NCBI GenBank assembly: GCA_963930645.1
Contig: OZ005654.1
Span: 269,864,282 to 269,928,281, forward strand
Direction: 5' to 3'
DNA: 64,000 nt
DNA from: Salticus scenicus
Lineage: Eukaryota; Arthropoda; Arachnida; Araneae; Salticidae
Position 1 is the first letter of the stretch; each line of letters begins with the position of its first letter. The notes beneath the pieces are model-generated. The model did not search any database and had not been told where the DNA came from. It saw only the letters and a program-made list of their open reading frames with translations. The position numbers and the translations under genes are program-made. Shown here in pieces: positions 11,949 through 22,432 of the stretch.

Positions 11949-13055
11949 ATGAAATGTGAACGAAGTATCAGAATTCCAAACTCTGCAAAATATAAAAGAA
12001 TAAAGGTGTTCTGGGTTTTCTGTTGTTTTTCTCCTAAACTCCCGTTCTTTTTCTACATTTTTGCCCCTTTGCCGCCCCCCTTTCTGTCCCTCCTAATAAT
12101 TTTACACTCAAAAATATCCGCAATCGATTTATCTTGCCTTAAAACCTAATAATACCAATTTCAAGCACTGTAACTCTTTTTTTTCTTTGTCCCCCCCCCC
12201 CCCCCCAAGCCTTTCCTAATAATTCTACACTTTCAAAAATATTCACAATCGAATTATCGGGTATTAAAATTAAATATTACGAAATTTCAACGGCATATCT
12301 CAATTTAAAATACTGCAAAATATAAAAGAAAAATTAATCTTACATTGTCTTTTGGTCACGTGAGTCGTGATAAATATAATTCCCATTAAAAACGTAATTT
12401 TTTTGTTTATTCACTTATTTTCATGAAAATTGTACTGTAGCTTTATAATATGCTGTCTAGGCCAAATATTAATTTAAATATAACGTGAATGAAAATTTGA
12501 AAAAGTTTGAAAATTGCAATTCCCCCCCCCCTTACTATTTAACACGTGACATCTTAATCAGTTACAATCATTTCCTTTTTCATCACAGACAGTCATCTGG
12601 CAGTTGAAATTATGTTGCCACCTAAATTTTGTACTTTAGTTAATTTTAAAAAATCTAATTGTTGTATCAATAAGCCGCTTGCACTCTTAGATACTCTTAG
12701 ATTCAGAAAAATCGCCCCTTTCATTTTGTACTGAATTTGTAACGATCAGACTAATATTTTTAATTTATTTTCCACTTTTTCTGCTTTTAACTAAATATCT
12801 AATCTTGTTAAAATATCTATTTTTATGCAATTGCGGTGAATTCTCTGTCATTGAAATCGCTTTTTGATTAGACATAGGTTGACATTTTAATTAATATCCA
12901 CAACTAATTAAAATTTTTAAATTCTGTTTTCAGGAGCCCCTCAGAAAGGCTCCTGAGCATCCGTATGGCAATTCTTGTACTTCTTTGTTTAATAGGGGCT
13001 GAACGTATCGAAGAACAGACAGACAGACAAACCTTTCCTTTTATTATTATAGATT
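11949..13055. repeat. Fragment related to the 10-11.7 kb and 17.7-18.15 kb repeats
   Basis: It carries two more units of the 120-bp array (AAAATATCCGCAATCGATTT at about 12110). Its tail (12590-13055) matches 17700-18155: TACTTTAGTTAATTT, CCCCTTTCATTT, TAGGTTGA, and an end with AGACAGACAAACCTT then TTTTATTATTATAGATTA. Non-coding and diverged. Confidence 0.6.
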
Positions 13056-13237
13056 ACTATTGTATCGTTTTGACAAAATTTAATCATAACTGGTTCACAC
13101 TAGAAAAATATTATATACATGATAATAGTAATAGTCAGTCTTGTAAATTTCATCTTCGCATTCAGAAAATTTACAACTGCTAAAATGTTCCTTGTTTTCA
13201 AAAAATTGATTTTTAAAATTTTTAATAATTTGTTTTG

Positions 13238-13289
13238 AAGCTATAAAGTGTGAAAATGCTCTTAGTTTAGTTTTTACACTTTATAGCTT
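13238..13289. repeat. 14-bp perfect hairpin
   Basis: AAGCTATAAAGTGT (13238-13251) is exactly mirrored by ACACTTTATAGCTT (13276-13289) across a 24-base loop. It looks like a small fold-back remnant; no function is assignable. Confidence 0.7.
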
Positions 13290-14053
13290 TAATAAAAAAT
13301 AAAATAATAATACTATTTGTTAAATTTATTTGATTGAAAAGAAAGTGATTGAAGGAACAAATTTAAAATTATGAATCCTAAGCATGAATAAAATTATCAA
13401 CATACTTTTATTTGTTATGAATTAAAATCTTTATACTAAACACAATATTGATATGAATTTGTAATTCTTACTTTTTCATATAGTTTTCATTTATTTTAAC
13501 TATTATTTTATTCAGTTTTTTTTTTTTTTTTTTTCGGTATGTTTGTTTTTATCACATGTTATATACATATATATATATAAAATATTAAGTATGCGAACAT
13601 GTTTAGCTTATCCATCATTACTAGTTATATTATATAAGAAGTTATAGTAAATCACTGCATTTTGGTGTGATTTCATATAATGATGCAGTTCATTTTTAGC
13701 CTATCCAAATACTGTTAATTTTGAAGTCTAAACTGTTTGAGATTGAATATTTGAAAGTTTGTTGTATTCTTTTCGTTACATACATTTTCTTAATTTTGAT
13801 TATAAATTTGCAATATTTGTATCTATTCACAAAGAAAGCATAAACAAAACTGCACATTTAAAAATATTGATACACATATTAAGATCCACAAAGTCATACT
13901 TTAAATTTTAGTTGTTCTTATAATAAACATAAAATAAAAATAATTTTTATAATCTGATTAAATTTTAATTATGTAGCTTTGTTATTTATTTATTTTTCAA
14001 AAAACTTTGTGATTTTTATGCAACCTGTTATTGTTATTTTATTATGAATATAG

Positions 14054-14232
14054 GTCAATTTGTTGTAGAAGAAATTGTTGATACTAGAATACCTTCATGT
14101 CCTCCTGACTATTTTAACATTCCAATTCCTAAAGACCATGAATTTAAGAAAATTGGTTTAAAAGACCTGCCATTTATTAGAACGAACTATGATAAAAAGA
14201 GTGGTAAATCATCAAACACACCAAGAAAGCAA
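14054..14232 (+). CDS. Duox: Duox exon 2: peroxidase-like domain
   Basis: Spliced to exon 1 it gives FFGQFVVEEIVDTRIPSCPP. In myeloperoxidase-type enzymes this site reads GQ-x-x-D-H-D, with the distal His and haem-linked Asp. Here those positions are Val, Glu, Glu, so the classic distal His is absent, which is known for Duox relatives. The exon ends SSNTPRKQ in phase 0 before GTATGA. Confidence 0.92.
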
Positions 14233-14353
14233 GTATGATTTTTGTTCTTAAGATCTGAAATATTTGATTCAAGTATATTTAAAACTGTTCTAAAGTAAAA
14301 ATATTATTATTATTTTAATATTTTCTTATCCTTTTCAATATTTAACTATATAC

Positions 14354-14591
14354 GGGGGTGAAACTTTTCAGGGGCTGCCCCTAAATTCAGGTTTTTTTTT
14401 TTTTTTTTTAATTAATTTGATTTGAATATTTTATAATTAATTAAATTTGAATGTTTAATTTGTCTTATATATCAAGAAGAATTCTGCAAATATCACTACA
14501 TAAGTAGCCATATGATATATTATTGATAAGTCTCTTCTATTTGCATGCAAGTAACAGTTTTCAGGGGTTTTTGCGTAGTTTCACCCCTGCT
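14354..14591. mobile_element. hAT-like MITE, 238 bp
   Basis: GGGGGTGAAACTTTTCAGG at the left and GTAGTTTCACCCCTG at the right form an inverted terminal repeat. CTATATA and CTATGTA flank it. Related to the copy at 3514-3800. Confidence 0.65.
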
Positions 14592-15229
14592 ATGTAGTCT
14601 GTATATTCTGCTTTAGACTATCCCTGTGTACCAATATTTAATGAAACTTCATTTTGTTATTAAATTTAATATTCTTAATGCAAAATATTCTTATTACAGA
14701 ATACTCTTTGTTTTACAAGCCTTTTTAATCTTTTAAGGAATAAAGAAATAAATATTTCAAACCATACACAGTTACACATTTGTAAAAACCCACCTCTATT
14801 CTAAAGCTATTTCTCTTTAGGATCAGTTTTTCCCGGTCTCAAATTTGCTCCAATAGGACTTGATACTAATTTATCTCTGTTAAAGACCCATGTACAATTC
14901 TGTACCTTTTTTAGGGTGATATTTTATGAAAGCAGATAGTTTTTTTTTTTTCATTCACTTGAACTGACTGCTATCTATCACATAAATGAGGTGTGTCTGT
15001 AATAATTATTTGTGTGTAGAAAAAAGAAATAATTGCTCTTGCTAAAACTTCATATTTCTGAATACACATACTTAAGAATGATGTTTAAGCTTAGAACAGG
15101 AAATTTTGTATCATATGTTTATTTAGCTAATTCATTTAAATGCAATAGCTTCTATCTTAGTAATGTTGATTTTAAATGGTAAAATAAAAGTATTAAATTT
15201 AGATAAGATTAAAAGTTAAAAGCTTATTA

Positions 15230-15402
15230 CCGTAAAATCCTGAAAGTAACCCCCCCACCTTTTTTTTTTGAAAAGCAAAACGGATAAATTTCAGGTGGGG
15301 GGTTATAATCAAGATTCTTTACAAAAATTATTTTAAAAACATGAAGAAAAGGGAGGGGAGGTTATATTTGATGGAGGGGTTACTTTCGGGATTTTACGGT
15401 AC
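15230..15402. mobile_element. MITE with CCGTAAAATCC terminal repeats
   Basis: CCGTAAAATCCTGAAAGTAA is mirrored by GGTTACTTTCGGGATTTTACGG, with TA outside both ends, as in Tc1/mariner-class insertions. A further related end, GGTTATATTCGGAATTTTATGG, sits at about 15640-15663, so a second diverged copy abuts it. Confidence 0.65.
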
Positions 15403-15885
15403 TTACTTAAAAGGAAATATTAAAGGTTATCATTTCTTACATTAAAGGTAAAAAAAAAAGAAACTGCGTAAAGATTCCATTGATAACATGCATCCGACAC
15501 TTTATGAAAAATTAGTTAAATTAGAAATAATATATAAATATTAAAACTTAATTCAATGCCAAACTTGCAATGTCGACGTACTGTAAGTGCACCCGAAGAT
15601 TGGATGTAGCTTTGTTGGATGGAGAAAAAAAAAGGGGGGGGTTATATTCGGAATTTTATGGTATTTGTAGAAATGATGTTAACTTGAGCATTTTGTTCTA
15701 ATGTATATATATATATATAACATTAATTACTAAAAAGCTTTTAAGATTCAAACCAACTAACACTAATGATTACATCAGAAAGCTATGTAAACAAATAAGA
15801 TAAATTTGAATAATTAAAACAATTTAATTTACATACATTGTTGACTGAATTGAGATTTTCTGATCAATGTCTTTTAAAAGGTCAT

Positions 15886-15935
15886 CTTTCTAAAAAGCCA
15901 ATTTTCTATGGCACAGTAAGTGGCTTTTTAGAAAG
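15886..15935. repeat. 15-bp perfect hairpin
   Basis: CTTTCTAAAAAGCCA (15886-15900) pairs with TGGCTTTTTAGAAAG (15921-15935) over a 20-base loop. Probably a fold-back remnant. Confidence 0.7.
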
Positions 15936-16157
15936 GCTTCACAGTATATGCTTTGATATTTGGTTTTATTTGTTAGACATTTGAAAAATTACTACTTATA
16001 AATGCATGTGTAATAAATAATCCATTTTTTACCATAATATTGATTGTATTTAAGAATTTTATATATTTGATAATATTTGTGCATTTATTATACATTTTTT
16101 ATAAACATAGTTCTGGTTTCAATTGGCTTTAATTAAGTGTTTGATTTCATTGTACAG

Positions 16158-16362
16158 ATGAATTCAGCTACTGCTTGGATTGATGGTAGTGTTATATATG
16201 GCAAAACTAAAGCCCATACAGAAGCTTTAAGAGCTTTTAAAGATGGACTTTTGAAAAGTGATATTTTAGATCCTTTGTTTCCAGCATCAAATGATGGATA
16301 TTTGTCTTATTTCTCACCTTCTAAAAATTTTCAGGATAATAAAATTGAAAGACCTAATTTTA
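16158..16362 (+). CDS. Duox: Duox exon 3: peroxidase-like domain
   Basis: Begins in phase 0 after TACAG with MNSATAWIDGSVIYG, the conserved W-I/L-DGS-x-IYG segment of animal haem peroxidases. It continues to RPNFS and ends with a single base of a split codon before GTATGT. The length of the exon matches the corresponding region of Duox proteins. Confidence 0.92.
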
Positions 16363-16445
16363 GTATGTAAAACATTTATTATATCAGAGTTCGTATACTT
16401 AAAATCTGTTTTCAAAATTGTTAAAATATAATAATGTTTTTAATT

Positions 16446-16758
16446 TCAAAATTTTAATTGCCTTTTTAATCTTTAACAGTATTAAAAGCTTTTTTTGCCG
16501 CTTACACAAGGGCTTTGTCAGACTGAATGGTGTTTTCTTGCTTTTCTACCCCTTTGTTTTCTACCGCGTGCAGCCATCCTTTGTCCAGACATACGATATG
16601 CAGCATGCATGTCTGCACAAAGGATAGCTGCACATGCTAGAAAACAAAGGTGGAGGAAAACAAGAAAACATCATTCAGTATGACAAAATCCTTGTGTAAG
16701 TGGCAAATGAAGCTTTTAACATTTTTAAAGATTAAAAAGGTAACTCAATTAAATTTTG
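16446..16758. repeat. Large imperfect palindrome (fold-back MITE)
   Basis: The outer limits CCTTTTTAATCTTTAA (16461) and AAAGATTAAAAAGG (to 16740) are mirror images, and about 130-bp arms stay near 85 percent identical right to the centre at about 16600. Outside them TTCAAAATTTTAATTG and CAATTAAATTTTGAA are also inverted. The two overlapping open frames here are mirror artefacts. Confidence 0.8.
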
Positions 16759-17119
16759 AATATAAATAAATCCTTAAGTGGGTTTATATATTAATGTTAT
16801 TTGTTGTTATTATTATTAGATCTGTTATTTTATTGTAATTAACATATTTGTTATGGTTATTTGAATAAATGTGTATAGTTGATAGTAATACTTTTGCTTG
16901 CTATTTATTTAAAAAAAAAAAAAAAAAAAAAAAAATCCGTTCTTTTATCAGTTCTAATTATCAGCAAATTGTATTAGTAGTTGGCTAATTTGCAAGTGTA
17001 TATTTATGACTTTACTTAATTTTGTGTAGTGATTGAATCTTGTGAGTTTATTTAATCTTTGAAACTGTATGAAATTTCAATGTATGGGGCAGTAGCTAAT
17101 AATTTTACAACAAAATTTC

Positions 17120-17153
<34 letters not shown>

Positions 17154-17362
17154 AGAAGAAAAAAAGTATACTTCTGGAACAGTATATTAAGGCTGTTGAA
17201 AATCTCTGAATAGATATTAACAATAAAAGGGGTGTTAACCCTTTTAACATTCATTAGTTTCATACAGGAATTAAACATTTAACATTTTTCATGCAGCATT
17301 TAAAATATATTTTACCTTGTTTTAATCAGTTTTAAAACTTTTATTTCTCCTTTATTTGTTAG

Positions 17363-17515
17363 ATTGCATCACTGCTTCGAAATTTAACAGAAAATAATTT
17401 AGAGGAAACCATATGTGAAAGTCACTTTCACCTTGCTGCTCCGATGCACTCATGCTTAGTTTTTTCACCTGTTGAAAGACCGTATTATTATTTTAATCTT
17501 AAAGAACATTTGCAG
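17363..17515 (+). other. Exon-like open stretch in intron 3, unassigned
   Basis: Bounded by TTGTTAG and CAG/GTTTTA, it has 51 open codons (IASLLRNLTENNLEETICES near the start, VERPYYYFNLKEHLQ at the end). It resembles an exon, but its phase (0/0) does not match Duox exons 3 and 4 (1/1). If spliced in, it would put a stop after 11 codons. I recognise no family. It may be a chance open frame or a fragment of another sequence. Confidence 0.25.
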
Positions 17516-17699
17516 GTTTTACAACTTATAGTATTTGTTCACTTAGAAAATTATTTATTTTTAGATTTTTTAACTGCAGACAGATGAGAAGTAATAGCGA
17601 GTGATTATCAGCTTCTGCTTAAATTCGTTTAAAATTGAAAAAATTTAAAACCTGTTTTTTTTTTTTTTTATCTGTCACATTGTACATTAAAATTGAAAA

Positions 17700-18155
17700 G
17701 CAATTATTCCCGGCTGGAAGGATGGTCTGCCATAATGTCTGGCACTGTAGAATGATAAATGAAATAATAAAGCATTACCATTAAATTTTCATACTTTAGT
17801 TAATTTAAAAAATCTTAATTGTCGCATCAACTTGGGGTTGATTCTTTGGATTCAGAAAAGTTACCCCTTTCATTTGGTACCGAATTTTAAAAAAATGTGA
17901 AGCAATATTTTTAATTTATTTGGCCATTTAACACTCCTTAAATGATTCTTAAACTCAAAATTAATTTGTTTATTAATTGATATAGGTTGATGTTTTAATT
18001 AATATCTCCACTACTAATTAATTTTTTTAAATTTTCACTATTCCCTCCAGAAGGCTTCTAAGCACCGGTATGTCAATTTTTGTAATTCTACGTTCAGTTC
18101 TAGGGGCAGAACATATAGAAGTACAAACAGATATCTTCTTTTATTATAATGGATT
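17700..18155. repeat. Dispersed repeat related to 12.59-13.05 kb
   Basis: Shares a series of phrases in the same order with the repeat in intron 1 (TACTTTAGTTAATTTAAAAAATC, ACCCCTTTCATTTGGTAC, GATATAGGTTGATGTTTTAAT, then a TTTTATTATAATGGATT tail). Confidence 0.55.
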
Positions 18156-18383
18156 TCATTAATTTATAACTTTTTTTCTTTTTTTTTTGTATAAATATAA
18201 TAACAATTAAAGACTCAGTTTGCAGTGAATGTATTTTTATTTTATTTATTTATTTATTTTTTTTCAATTCATACAAAACCATAATTGTACTTTTTTTTAT
18301 ATATTAAGTTTAAATATTTTTGTATTTTGGTTGATTATTTTTAAATTATTATTATTGTGCTAATCTGTATAAATTTGTTTCAG

Positions 18384-18550
18384 GAGTTGGTAATCGTCTT
18401 GCTCATGAAAATCCATTTGTTTTAACCATGAACATCATATTCTACCGGTATCATAATTATTTAACTAAAAAGCTCTGTGTGTCACATAAGAATTGGGATG
18501 ATGATCAGTGCTTTAATGAAGTTAGAAAATGGGTTATTGCAATACTACAA
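18384..18550 (+). CDS. Duox: Duox exon 4: proximal haem site region
   Basis: Acceptor TTTCAG, donor GTATGT. It reads VGNRLAHENPFVLTMNIIFY and then RYHNYLTKKL. The RYHN tetrad aligns with the R-E-H-N of haem peroxidases, where His is the proximal haem ligand, so that residue is kept although the distal His is lost. Ends WVIAILQ in phase 0. Confidence 0.93.
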
Positions 18551-18878
18551 GTATGTTTTTTAGCAAATCAACTTTGTTATCTTTTCTTTTTAAATTACTT
18601 TAACTTTTTTTTAAATTCAAAATTCTCGTATTTGAAAACAAAATGTTTATAGAAGCAATTATTTGTTATTTTCTCTGTTATATTTTAATAGTTGCATGTA
18701 TCATTAAAAATTATGAAGCTAAGCTAATGATCTAAAAAATTAATAATGACTGTCTTTTTTGGAATTATCTAAATCATTAATTGTATATATATTAAATTTT
18801 TATGTTTGTTTAAATATATTTGACTCTTTTGAACATATTTGACTCTTTTACCTCTTTTATTAAACATCATAATATGTC

Positions 18879-19080
18879 CAGAGTTCTTATCAGAGGTAAA
18901 AGTTCGGTGAAAATTTCTCACCCTTACTCATAAAAAAAGTGAGATTTTTAAAAAGAATGTATGAACAGAAATATATTTAATTTTTTTCCTAGATTGGTAA
19001 ATTGCTAATAACGTCTAATTTTACAGCTCATTTTTAAAATTTGAGTACAAAATTACTTACCTTAAACCAACAACAAAAAA
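18879..19080 (+). mobile_element. End fragment of a hAT-like MITE
   Basis: CAGAGTTCTTATCAGAGGTA and the following 170 bases match, in opposite orientation, the right end of the element at 60126-60768, including TGCTAATAACGTCTAATTTT. The other terminus is not evident. Confidence 0.5.
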
Positions 19081-19716
19081 AAAAAAATCCTCTTTTTCTA
19101 TTGCTTTATTTTAGAAGCATAATATACTTACCAGTTGATCATCAAAATACATAATTTTCTTACGCAAGTTTTTTAAAAACTTTTTTAAATCATTCAGTTT
19201 TCATAAAGGACCTGTTTAAATTTGCTGTGTTCTCACAAAGATATAACCAAGAGTTTAATGGGTTTAGATATTTCTTTATGCTGGTAAAAGACTTTCTCAC
19301 ACACAAAGTCAGACGAACAAATAGACAAAAAAGCTAGTGGCTGAAAACTTAATTTTTGGATTCAGGGCACCTCAAAATGTAAAAAAATAACAAAAACTCA
19401 ATTTTGAAAATTTGATCTGAAATTGGTAAACATCTGGTCATTCAGAGTTCCCTTATTAAGTATTTTCTCTCAACCACAAGGGTTATCACCCCTATTTTAA
19501 CACTAGATATGTTGAGTCAGCACTTGTACAAAGGGCTTCCATGGTCACAAGAAACGTAGTTGAAGATTAAATATACTCTAATATTCATTGAAATTTCATT
19601 AGATCTGAATTATGTTCTGTTAATCTGCTTTGAATTTTCAAATTTTTAAAGATTTATAGTTTATTAACTATAATGTCTATCATTTATTATTATTTATTTT
19701 ATTTATTGTTTCATAG

Positions 19717-19783
19717 AAAATAATTGTTTACGACTGGGTTCCAGCTCTTCTGGATGATGTAGATGCTATACCTAAATATTCAA
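19717..19783 (+). CDS. Duox: Duox exon 5: peroxidase-like domain
   Basis: Short 67-base exon after TCATAG: KIIVYDWVPALLDDVDAIPK, then YS and one base before GTAATG. It corresponds to the conserved I-x-Y-x-x-x-LP-x-LL segment of peroxidases. The next intron is only 107 bases. Confidence 0.9.
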
Positions 19784-19890
19784 GTAATGCTTGTTTTGCT
19801 TGGCTTTGTTCAATATGTGTTTTGTATCAGATTGATTTCTTTTTTTATGTCAAAATTAGTGCATACTTAGAATGTTTTTTACTGACCTAG

Positions 19891-19993
19891 GGTATGATCC
19901 AAGTATTGATCCGAGCATTTCTAATGCCTTTCAGTCTGCTGCAATGAGATTTAGCCATACATTAGTTCCACCAGCTGTATATATAAGTAAGAA
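19891..19993 (+). CDS. Duox: Duox exon 6: peroxidase-like domain
   Basis: Acceptor CCTAG. It reads RYDPSIDPSISNAFQSAAMR, then FSHTLVPPAVYISK, matching the F-R-x-x-HT-x-x-P motif of the family. I placed the donor at AAGAA/GTATGT (phase 2) because it restores the frame into exon 7; an earlier GTAAGA would not. Confidence 0.9.
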
Positions 19994-20389
19994 GTATGTT
20001 GATTTTATTAAATAACCATCTTTCATGTTAAATATTGTTTTTATATCTTTAATTTTTTTTAAATAGATTTTTAATGAATGGTTATCAAAAACACATTTTA
20101 AATATTTTGATTTATTATTTCCAGAAGGAAATCTTTCTTAATGCTTTCTTTCTTTAAACTTTATATATATATTTATATATACAGGGTTCGCACTAGAGGG
20201 TGGAATTGCGAGAATCTCACAATATTTTGAAAAATCCCACTCAAAAATATATCATAAGGGGGATTTCCCCCCAATTTTTTCATATTGCACTTTGAGTATT
20301 TCATCATTTTTTAGTTCAGTTGGGTAATATATTAATTGTTTTGAAGCCTGTAGTTATCTTTTTTTAACTTCTCTAGAATTTTTTGATAA

Positions 20390-22364
20390 AATCTGGAGTG
20401 ACTCCACTCGACTTTCCAAACATTGAGTAATTAACAGTTTTGTAGATAAAGTAAAGAAAGAGGAGCTGTTAAACAAACAAAAGAGAGAAAACCATAAGAG
20501 GGTGTTTGAGTACTTTTCTCCATATATTACACGATGTTTTATTTAACGCTACTGAACTTTGAGCCCATAGATCATAACGATAAAGAATTTTTCGTTTTGT
20601 CCCTGTAAAAACCTATAAATGCTAGATTCACCAAAATACTTATATTTAGTGCAACAGCGATTTATAATATTCATATAAATTTTCAGCTCAATTGAATAAG
20701 GCGTTTAGATGCTATCGCACTTTTAAAAATTTGGTCCTTAGGCCATAATGATAAAGAATTTTTCTTTGTGTCGCTGTAAAAAAACTGTTAGTTCTAAATT
20801 CACCAAAATCTATACAGTTGGTGCAACTGTGACCTATAACATGTGTGTAAATTTTTTGCTCAGATTAATAAGGCGTTTAAATGTTATCGCACTTTTAAGA
20901 TTTTGGTCCCATAGACCATAATGATAAAGAATTTTTCCTGGTGTCTGTGTAAAAAATCTATAAGTTCTAGATTAACCAAAATCTATAGGGTTCGTACTAT
21001 GGTGACTTACAATATACATACCAACTTTTAGCTTATTCGAACAAAGCGTTTAGACACTAGTGTGTTCACTCACAGACATACACACACACATACATACATC
21101 ATCGTAAAAATAGTGAAAACGGACTCAGGGGACCTCGAAACTAGGGCTGTGCCGATTAATCGATTAATCGGTTCGGTTAATCGATCAATGCTTAGACCCG
21201 ATCATTTTTTTAAATCGAGTTAATCGTATCGATTAATTCGATTAAAAATTTTCAAAATCCGATTAAAATTTTCAAACTACGAACTAAAGTAAAAATACTG
21301 TTCTGCCTACAAAATATTTTTTTTTTTCGCATATTTTGCTAACAAACATTCTAAGAAACATCCATCAAATAATGAAAAAAAAAATTAAGAAATAAAAAAT
21401 AAATAAATAAAACCTCTCAAAAGAAGTTGTCTCACTTTTGTTGATAGAGAAAAGGGAAAGGACAGTTATTAAACAAAATGCCGCTCCATGTGCATGCTGG
21501 AGCAACTCCACCTGTCTGTAGCCTTTTACAGAAAGTGTTGGTTAGGGTAATAGTATTCTCAGAAATAAGAAGCTTTCAAAAAATAGAAATGATAAAAAAA
21601 AAAAAAGAAAAAGAAAAGAAAAGAAGGAATTGAGATCTTCACTATCCCTCTGATGCGGGAAATGTCAACAGTGTTTCACAATATCTTCAAGCGTTTATTG
21701 TCTGTTCGGAATTGCCGATAGTAACCATTGCAGTAGAAACAGAAAATAACATTCTGTGTTCTTGTCCGAAGTGACAAAGAAGTACTAAAATATAAGAATT
21801 TGAGATTTTTAAGATAATGATATGGAATTTTGAGAATTCATTTAAAAATACTGACATGCGAGATGGACAAGGCCTGCAAATATAAAACTAAAATATGTGT
21901 AAATTCATTTAATATTTCTTTCAAGATGAATTGAAAAAATAATTTATATATAAAAAAAATAAATAAATAAGTGAAAATATTTATAAAAAATTAACACTTA
22001 AAGTCACCAATTATTACTCTGAAAATTGATTTAAATTTCAGTTATGAAACAGATATAATTGATTAGAGAAAAATTTTTGAAATTTTTTTTTTTTTTTCTC
22101 AGTCAAACTTATGAATAATATATATATATACATACACAATATGAGAGTTTTATTCATCATTCAAGTAAAATTATATGAAGAAAAATGAAAACCGATTAAA
22201 AATCCGATTAATCGACCGGTTAATCGATTAATGAACTACGATTAACCCAGTTAAAACTCTTAATCGATTCCCACCCCTACTCGAAACGTATAGATATATC
22301 AAAATCTCCAATTCGGATTTTTGACATGATTACAATACTTTCCTCAGTATAGTGCTGGGAAAGT
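20390..22364. mobile_element. Element with 172-bp internal tandem repeats, copy 1
   Basis: Begins near ATCTGGAGTGACTCCACTCG and ends AGTGCTGGGAAAGT; the ends ACTTTCCAAACA and TGCTGGGAAAGT are degenerate inverted repeats. At least three units of about 172 bp (CATAATGATAAAGAATTTTTC, CTAGATTCACCAAAATCTAT, AATAAGGCGTTTA) fill 20560-21070. Interrupted by the hAT at 21142-22279. Copy 2 at 53102-54105 is uninterrupted. Confidence 0.8.
21142..22279. mobile_element. hAT element, 1138 bp, exact 8-bp target duplication
   Basis: Ends TAGGGCTGTGCCGATTAATC and CTTAATCGATTCCCACCCCTA. CTCGAAAC is duplicated exactly at 21134-21141 and 22280-22287. The subterminal regions are packed with CGATTAATCG palindromes on both sides. 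The interior has no transposase ORF that I can recognise, so it is non-autonomous. The target site is intact in the sister copy at about 54020 apart from one base. Confidence 0.88.
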
Positions 22365-22432
22365 AAAAAAAAAGGATTATTATGTAATTATTTCAAAATA
22401 ATTCTTAATTGTAAATATTTATTAAGAGAATA

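Larger units (their letters stand above)
8015..14053 (+). other. Duox intron 1
   Basis: A 6-kb intron. It holds a repeat at about 9100-9300, the large tandem-bearing repeat at 10054-11698, a related fragment at 11.9-13.06 kb, and a 14-bp hairpin at 13238-13289. The long open frame at 8886-9242 is low-complexity, without family motifs, and overlaps the repeat. I see nothing in the remaining A/T-rich sequence. Confidence 0.7.
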
